This document shows positions 57,368 through 64,000 of a stretch of 64,000 nt of DNA, in pieces. Made by a program: the position numbers and the translations under genes. Source of the DNA: Hymenopus coronatus. Lineage: Eukaryota; Arthropoda; Insecta; Mantodea; Hymenopodidae. Position 1 is the stretch's first letter. Every line of letters starts with the position of its first letter. The stretch spans positions 18,220,001 to 18,284,000 of the forward strand of contig CM060899.1 of assembly GCA_030762935.1 (NCBI GenBank), read 5' to 3'. The notes below the pieces were generated by a model. The model saw only the letters and a program-made list of their open reading frames with translations, was not told the DNA's origin and did not search any database.

Positions 57368-57585
57368 CTTAACGCTCGGTTTTATTACTTTGGCGCCGCA
57401 GGAGTTGACACTGATGATAAGATGGCATGAAAATAGAGCACTGGTGGAATGCAATGGCGGTGAACCCGGAGAGAACCGTCCCTGCGCCGTTTTTGCCATC
57501 ACAAAGCTCACTTATTCTTTTCTCATACTGGACATTCGCCGTCTAGGTGAGAAGCGGGTGGTCTAACGAATCGGCCACAGAGCCA
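57368..57585 (-). mobile_element. SINE family S1 with full tRNA-like head, minus strand
   Basis: S1 body (GCGCCGCAGGAGTTGACACTG). At the right is the inverse of an A-box head, TGGCCGATTCGTTAGACC on the minus strand (about 57565-57582). This is the only S1 copy that keeps the A-box. Confidence 0.75.
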
Positions 57586-57864
57586 GAACGGAAAACTCAG
57601 TGCCATATTCTTGAATAAACCCAGCATCTCTGCTGCACAGTTGCTCCAACCACTAACATGCAACACGCAGACAGAGTATTAACTTCCCCAATTGGCTCGT
57701 ATTTTTCCTCGGCAAGCCACACACAGGTCACAATTTATTTTGAGACCACATATCGCTCAATTATTGTGAATTAATTGTTAATTCTATAGGGAAATTAGAA
57801 CAACTGGATGAAGCCAGGAGGACTCGGGTATGATATTGACTTTTTTGGTTCCCTTTGATAAAAC

Positions 57865-58655
57865 TCTGATGTGTTCCATACACATGAGTTTCTCTAAGTC
57901 TCTGCAACAAATTATTGTTAAAAAGTTTGTGCTTCTATTTATTTCATGCTAATCGACAAAAAAATTAGCAGAAATAGCCTTATTACTTGCTTCCTTGTAA
58001 GTAACAGCGAAATAAGGGAGCACCATTGGTAAAAGTGATAGTCAAAAGCAGCTTGCTATGTGACTGAAATTCCTTTATTTGTATGGACTGGAGTTGACTA
58101 ATTCCTGTATGAGAAAAGTTAAGATTTTTCAAAGCTGAAATGAAAAACAAGGAATATCTCAAAAACGATCAACTCCAAGAAAAAAAATTTATACAACATA
58201 AATTGAGTTTTTTAATGTGCTCTACATTTTTGTATGGTGAGCTTTTGTCCATTTCTTACGGTTTAGCAGTTATGCAAAATTCCGTAAAATTCACCCAAAA
58301 TAAAGTAGTCTTCAGAGGCTATTCCCAGAAAATTCAAGATATACATTTTATTTGTCAGGTATCTTTAATGTACGATATTTTAATCAAAATCGTTAGAGCC
58401 ATTTTTAAAGAATCAAAATTTTCGAAAAAATTCCATGTAAATAGTAGCTGTGGGAGGAAAGATTTTCTTGAAGATCTTCGTATCGCATCCTTGGAAGATA
58501 CCAAACTTAAATGCCAAGTTTGGTATACAACGGTATTTTCGTTTTTGAGCTATGCTGTCCACAGACACACAGACACACGCATACACATGGAGCTTTTACT
58601 GAAAATGATTTTTTGGATTCTCGGGGACCCAAAACATGTATTTGCGGTGAAGTCG
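57865..58655 (+). mobile_element. TCH element, hairpin lost at an inverted junction
   Basis: Starts TCTGATGTGTTCCATACACA and is complete to TTTGCGGTGAAGTCGTC, where an opposite copy takes over. Confidence 0.9.
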
Positions 58656-59291
58656 TCAGAAATATATGTTTTGGTTCCCTTGAATCCAAAGAAGTTTGGT
58701 ATCTTCCAAGAATGCACATGAAGAATTACAAGAAGGTCTTCCCGTTCCCAACTACCGTTTACAGGAAAAACAATTCCAAAATTTTGATTTTCTCAAAAAT
58801 GGCTCTAACGATTTTGATTAAAATATCGTATATTAAAGATATTTACCTGACAAACAAAATGTATATCTTGAGTTTTCTGGGAATAGCCTCTGAAGACTAC
58901 TTTATTCTGGATGATTTTTTTTTTTAATTTTGCATAACTGGTAAACCGTAACAGAAGACAAACTTACCGTATAAAATTTTAGAGCTGGTTAAATCACACA
59001 ATTTATTTTATAACCATTTTTTTCGTGGAATTGACCATTTTTTGAGATATTCCTTGTTAAAGGTTTTAGCTTTAAAATATTTATACTTTTCTCACACGGG
59101 ACTTGAAAATTCTAGGCCACACAAACATAGCAAGCAGCTTTTAAAAACTTTAACTATCTATTTAGCGTAATGTGTTCCCTTATTTCCCTTCTAATTTTTT
59201 CTCGATTGGCATGAAAGAATGGAGGAATAAGCTTTTTAACAATCATTTATTTCAGAGATGTAAAGAAAGTCATGTGATTGAAACACATCAT
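58656..59291 (-). mobile_element. TCH element, inverted partner lacking hairpin and slot
   Basis: Begins AGAAATATATGTTTTGG, skips the slot to GTTTGGTATCTTCC, and runs to GAAACACATCATA. With the previous copy it forms a tail-to-tail inverted pair of about 1.4 kb. Confidence 0.85.
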
Positions 59292-59297
59292 ATTTTT

Positions 59298-59917
59298 ACT
59301 GTATGTATGAGTACTATGTACATAGTGTATAGACAAGTTATTGTATTGCACGTAAAATTCTATGCCGAGATGTCACCGGAAATAAACGCTTCAAGACCCC
59401 CTAAATCCAGAAAAAGTATTTTTAGAAATATTATTTTCTCAAAAGCAGCTAACGACATTAAAGTCATTTTATGTAATAAAATGTACCTATATCTTGAATT
59501 TTCTGGGTATAGCCTCTGAAGACATGTTTATTATGGATGAATTTTCGGCATTTTGCATAAAAGGTAAAACGTAAGAGATAGACAAGACTTACTATATATA
59601 ATTTGTAGAGCTCGTTAAAACACACAATTTACGTTATTTACATTTTTTCGTGGAGTTGGCCGTTTTTGAGATATTGCTTATTAATGGTTTCAGCTTTAAA
59701 ATACTTTCTCATAAGGGACTTTGTGAATTCCTGGCCACACAAACATAGTAACCAGCTTTTAAAAGAGTTATACATTATACTCCCTTCTAATTACAAGGAA
59801 GCAACTAAAAAGACCATTTCTCTCAATTAGCATGAAAGAAATGAGATATAAGCTTTATAACAATAATTTGTTGCAGAGATGTATGCAGAGAAAGTCATGT
59901 GAATGAAACATATCAGA
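59298..59917 (-). mobile_element. TCH element, internally deleted
   Basis: Palindrome (GAGTACTATGTACATAGTG) at left; slot and following blocks deleted. Ends GAAACATATCAGA. Confidence 0.88.
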
Positions 59918-59922
59918 TTGTT

Positions 59923-60758
59923 ACTTTCTTTAGACCCGTATGAAAAATGTAGATAGGGGCAGAGAAGTATTGTATTCCACTCAAAAATTCGATGTTCAGA
60001 ACCGGAAATATATATTTTGGAGTCCCCTGAGTCCAATAAAAGCATTTTTAGAAAAAGATCCGTGTGTGTGTCTTTGGGCAACATAGCTCCAAAACAAAAT
60101 GACCGTTAAATACCAAACTTGGTATTTAGGTTTAGTATCTTCCAAGGATGCAACACGAAGATTTTCAAGAAGATCCCCCCACCATAAAACTACCCTTTAC
60201 ATGGAAAAACGTTCGAAAATGTTTATTTTCTTAAAAATGGCTCTTAACGATTTTGAACATAGTTGCGTATATTAAACATCCCCAAATATAATGTCTGTCT
60301 TGAATTTTCTCGGAAAAGCCTCTTTATTCTGAATGAATTTTGCGTACTTTGTTTAACTGCCAAAGCATAAGAGACACACTTACTACACAAAAAAAGTAGA
60401 TCTGTCAAAATACACAATTTGTTCCTTTTTTGTGGAAGTAACTGTTTCCAAGATATTCTTTGTTATTTGTTTCAGTTGTGAAGACATGAAGCGTTCGTTT
60501 TTTTTCTTTTTTTATTCTTCCCCTGGCCAAGCAAAGAAGCAATTTGATATGACAACAGCATAACGATAGCTTTTAAAACATTTGACTATCACTTTAGCAC
60601 AACGCATTCCCTTAGTTCCCTCCTACTTATAAGGAACTAAGTAATAAGAACATTCTGCTAATGTTTATCTCGATTAGCATTGTGTAGAAGGAAGAATAAT
60701 CTTTTTGGAGAAGTTTGTAGAGCAGCTAGAGAAAGTCATATGAGTGTAACACATCAGA
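59923..60758 (-). mobile_element. TCH element, subfamily II
   Basis: Starts ACTTTCTTTAGACCCGTATG, 5 bases after the previous end. Ends AGTGTAACACATCAGA. Confidence 0.92.
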
Positions 60759-60811
60759 TTTTTTTTTAGCTAGAATTGGTTTTCTTTGGTAGCTATATTA
60801 ATCAAAGTGGG

Positions 60812-61596
60812 TCTGATGTGTTCCATTCAAATGCCTTCTCTACATCTTTGCAGAAAGTTATTGTTAAAAAGCTTATACTTCTATTTACTTAATGCTAATC
60901 GAGAAAGAATAAGCAGAAATAATTTTACTTGCTTCCATGCAAGTAGAAGGGAAATAAGGGAGTAGCATAGGCTAAAGTATTCCTCAAAAAGTTGGTTGCT
61001 ACGTCACTGAAGTTCCTTTATTTATATGCACAGCATTTGACTAACTCCCGTATAAGAAAAATATTAGCTTTTTAGCTTTTAAAGCTGAAATATCTAAAAC
61101 ACGACCCACTCCACGACAAAAATGTATATAACATAAATTGTATATTTTAACGTGATCTACGTTTTCTTTTGAGTAGGTTTTTGTCTATCTCTTACGGTTT
61201 GACAGTTATGCAAATTTCCGTAAAATTCATCCAGAATAAAGTAGTCTTCAGAGACTATTCCCAGAAAATTCAAGATATACATTTTATTTGTGAGGTATAT
61301 ATCTTTAATAAACGATATTTTAATGAAAATCGCTAGGGACTTTTTTTAAAAAATCAAAATTTTCGAAATTTTTTTCTTGTTAAGGGTAGTTGGGTTAAAT
61401 ACCAAACTATGCTACCCACAGAGCCACACGCACATACGCATAGACAGACAGACACACGAACATTTTTCTAAAAATTCTGTTTTTGTATTCAGGGGTCCTA
61501 AAACATGTATTTCCGGTTAAATCTCGGTATATAATTTTTTGGGTGCATTACAATACCTTATTTATACACTATGTACATAGTATGTCTAGAGAAAGT
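60812..61596 (+). mobile_element. TCH element, full length
   Basis: Starts TCTGATGTGTTCCATTCAAA. Slot CGCACATACGCATAGACAGA. Palindrome (ACACTATGTACATAGTATGT) complete. Ends AGAAAGTA. Confidence 0.93.
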
Positions 61597-62105
61597 AATA
61601 AAAGACTTAATAGCACGTGTGATTCACACTACGTTTCTTGTCTCTATTAAATTATGCTCTATTTGAAAAGGAAGTGCGTTTATGCAGCAAAAGTGGCTTC
61701 CTTTGTCATTTCGTTTGAGCTGCTGTCAATTTTAAATATACTTGGTAATATGTTGCCGCTGTCAGCATGCAACTCCGCGCACACATGTGAGGAATAGCGA
61801 TTTTTTCAACTTTTTTTGTTTTTGGTGCCATTGATGCACAAAACAAAGGGAGCTTAATGAACGCTTTAAAAAAGCGTCCAATATATGGAGGCGTGATATG
61901 AAAGCATAGTAGCTACAGAGATTTGATTATCTTCTCCTCTCTCTCTCTTTTACCCCTGCTTTCTGCGATGGTTCTTTCCAATAAACGCCATTACTGGTAT
62001 GGTTATAGAAGGTATATTAAATATGTATCATTTTTGTGAAGTGAGGTAAGCGTATCTAATAACCTTTCCAGACGTAGTTTCGGTAGCTAAATACAAAGAA
62101 CTATT
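61597..62105. other. Unique DNA, nothing recognised
   Basis: No repeat family or credible coding frame was recognised. Confidence 0.4.
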
Positions 62106-62108
62106 GAC

Positions 62109-62235
62109 TGCCTCCGTGATTGAGTCGTCAGCAAGCTAACTTCTCACCCGGAGGTCCCGGGTTCGATTCCCAGCTGGGGTGGGGAATTTTTCTTTAGTCA
62201 GAATTATTGCTTATCCCCCACAAAGTCTGGAAGTA
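62109..62235 (+). mobile_element. SINE family S7
   Basis: tRNA-like head CTGCCTCCGTGATTGAG and B-box GGGTTCGATTCCC (about 62159-62171), followed by TGGGGAATTTTTC. No matching acceptor strand, so not a tRNA gene. Confidence 0.7.
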
Positions 62236-62266
62236 TATGCATTAGAGTGAATGTTTGAGGAAAAAA

Positions 62267-63075
62267 TCTGCTGTGTTACACTCGCATGAATTTCTCTAGC
62301 TCTTCTACAAACTTCTTACATAAGATTCTTCTTCTTTCTGCACCTATATATACTAGGAATATACTAGGCTAAACCGATAGTCAAATGTTTTAAAATCTGT
62401 CGTTATTCAATTGTCATTGCAAATCGCTTCTTTGCTTGGCCAGGAATAGAACAAAAGAAAAACGGACACTTCCTGTCTGAGAAAAGTATGAGCACTCACA
62501 ACTGAAACCAAAAACAAGGAATATTTAGGAAACGGTTACCTCCACAGCAAAAATGTAAAGGACATAAATTGTGTGTTTTGATCAGATCAACATTTTCTGT
62601 GTATTAAGTTTTTGTCTATCTCTTGCCGTTTAGCAGTTAAGCAAAATTTAGCAAAATTCATCCAGAATAAAGAGCTCTTCAGAGGCTATTCCCAGAAAAT
62701 TCAAGATATACATTTTATTTGGTATGTAAATATCTTTACTATACGGGATTTTAATCAACATCATTAGAGCCATTTTTTAGAAAATCAAAATTTTCGAAAA
62801 TTTTTCCATGTAAAGGGTAGTTGGGGTGGAGGGATTTTCTTGAAAATCTTCGTGTCGCATCCTTAGAAGATACCAAACCTATATACTATGTTTAGTATTT
62901 AACGGTATTTTCGTTTTTGAGCTATGCTGTCCAAAGATCACACACACATACACACAGACCTTTTTCTGAAAATGCTTTTTTTTGGATTCAGAAGTCCTAA
63001 AACATGTATTTCCGGTGACATTTCGATATCGGATTTCCTCTATTCGTTATGTATACAGTACGTATAGAGAAAGTA
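62267..63075 (+). mobile_element. TCH element, subfamily II, full length
   Basis: Starts TCTGCTGTGTTACACTCGCA. Slot CACACACATACACACAG. Palindrome (ATTCGTTATGTATACAGTACGT) diverged. Ends AGAAAGTA. Confidence 0.92.
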
Positions 63076-63242
63076 AAAAATATTTAAAACCAACGTAGGA
63101 ACCTATCTTCTAATGCAGAGCCCCCGAAATGACCTTAGATGTTAAAGGAAGATAATATAAATGAAACAATAAAAAAAACTATCAGCGGAGTTTTACTGCT
63201 GATATAGCTCCAGGAATAGCAGTTTAATTTGTGACAAAAAAT

Positions 63243-63837
63243 TTGACGTGTTCCATTCATATAACCTTCTCTTCTATTGACTTATTGGTAATCGATAAAA
63301 TATTAGCAGAAATTATGTTATTACTTCCTTCCTTATGACAAATTCCTATATGAGAAACGTATAATAAATTAAAAGCTGAAAACACTAACAACAAATATTT
63401 AAAAAACTGTCAGCTCACAAAAATAATCCATATAACATAAATTGTGTGTTTTAGTGAACTCTACATCTTTGTGTGGTAAGATTTTGTCTATCTCTTACGT
63501 TTTTTCACTTTTACAAAATTCATCTAGAATAAACATGACTTCAAAATCTATTCCCAGAAGGTATATATTTTATTTCTCACAAAAATATCTTGAATATACG
63601 AGATTTTAATTAAAATCGTCAGAGCCGTTTTTGAGAAAATCAAAATTCTGGATTTTTTCCTATATAAAGGGTATTCTGGAGTGGGAGGATTTTCTTGAAA
63701 ATCTTTGTGTCGCATCCTTGGAAGATACCAAACTTAAATACCAAGTTTGGTTTTTAGCGGTCATTCCGTTTTTGAGCTATGCTGCTCACAGAAACACACG
63801 CAAACCCACACGGACATTTTTCTAAAAGTGTTTTTTT
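63243..63837 (+). mobile_element. TCH element, 3' end beyond the slot displaced or lost
   Basis: Starts TTGACGTGTTCCATTCATA. It runs to the slot (AAACACACGCAAACCC) and the T-run (about 63831-63837), where an opposite hairpin begins. Confidence 0.88.
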
Positions 63838-63933
63838 AATTTCTCTATACGTGCTATGTATATAGTGTATAGAGAAGGTATTGCACTCCACTAAAAAATT
63901 CGATACCGAGATTTCACCGGAAATACAGGTTTA
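63838..63933 (-). mobile_element. TCH hairpin-end fragment in the T-run of another copy
   Basis: Complete palindrome (TACGTGCTATGTATATAGTG), then GATACCGAGATTTCACCGG, breaking off at GGAAATACAGG. Confidence 0.88.
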
Positions 63934-64000
63934 CTACAAAAGAAATAGACAACTTCAACTGCCTGTAAAACAAAAACTATTAAAGATAGCAACCTAATTA

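Noticed and set aside
58140..58721. 193-codon open frame (+)
   Set aside because: It lies wholly inside a TCH copy and crosses the inverted junction at 58655; other copies have stops in the same frame.
2635..63933. TCH as an ordinary MITE with symmetric terminal inverted repeats
   Set aside because: The inverted 10-mer is terminal at one end and 22 nt internal at the other, and nested junctions show no reproducible target duplication; kept only as a fallback explanation.

Overview
This is a eukaryotic, AT-rich, repeat-saturated stretch, most likely from an arthropod with a large genome. The arthropod call rests on a mariner relic, a non-LTR relic with a C-terminal CCHC finger, and many tRNA-headed SINEs. 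The species cannot be told from this window. I recognise no intact host gene and no functional RNA gene. The one exon-like island (8840-9065) is weak. There are no prokaryotic features.

The window is dominated by one repeat family, called TCH here because it starts with TC and ends in a hairpin. Adding my hand-set boundaries, about 45 copies and fragments cover roughly 36 kb. An intact copy is about 0.78-0.93 kb. Read in the orientation I call +, it has four parts: (1) a 5' end TCTGATGTGTTCCATTCACATG followed by ACTTTCTCTA (27385 is a good example); (2) about 600 bp of conserved AT-rich sequence; (3) a variable CA/GT or GGACACAC microsatellite slot followed by a T-run; (4) about 90 bp leading to a terminal palindrome centred on ACTATGTACATAGT and ending TAGAGAAAGTA. 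The motif ACTTTCTCTA is 22 nt inside the 5' end, and its inverse TAGAGAAAGT is at the very 3' end. Asymmetric terminal inverted repeats, a 3' hairpin, an internal microsatellite and insertion into T-runs without visible target duplication are the plan of helentron-associated (Helitron2/DINE-1-like) nonautonomous elements. The canonical Helitron CTRR end is absent. Assignment to that group is inference. The + strand below means 5' TC end to 3' hairpin, and the - strand means hairpin first.

Layout. 1-2.6 kb: unique DNA, a 12-bp-TSD non-LTR fragment and a SINE. 2.6-21.2 kb: TCH copies, many nested or abutting, with SINEs, a 366-bp foldback element (17081-17446) and a 1.22-kb mariner relic (18782-20003). 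21.7-29 kb: an A-level TCH copy expanded to 4.8 kb by a 2.07-kb compound retroelement insert, two nested TCH copies and SINEs. 29-40.7 kb: more TCH copies and a LINE tail (about 35.9-36.46 kb). 41.3-45.7 kb: a trinucleotide-based array of about 4.2 kb with 27/54-bp higher-order periods. 46.4-48.8 kb: TCH copies and a SINE. 49.6-50.7 kb: a 30-bp minisatellite. 50.96-51.47 kb: a 94-bp tandem repeat. 52-64 kb: TCH copies, one carrying a 708-bp insert flanked by TTAA.

All boundaries were set by eye against other copies in this window and may be off by several bases. Long open frames in the trinucleotide array and the 30-bp array are by-products of periods divisible by three.
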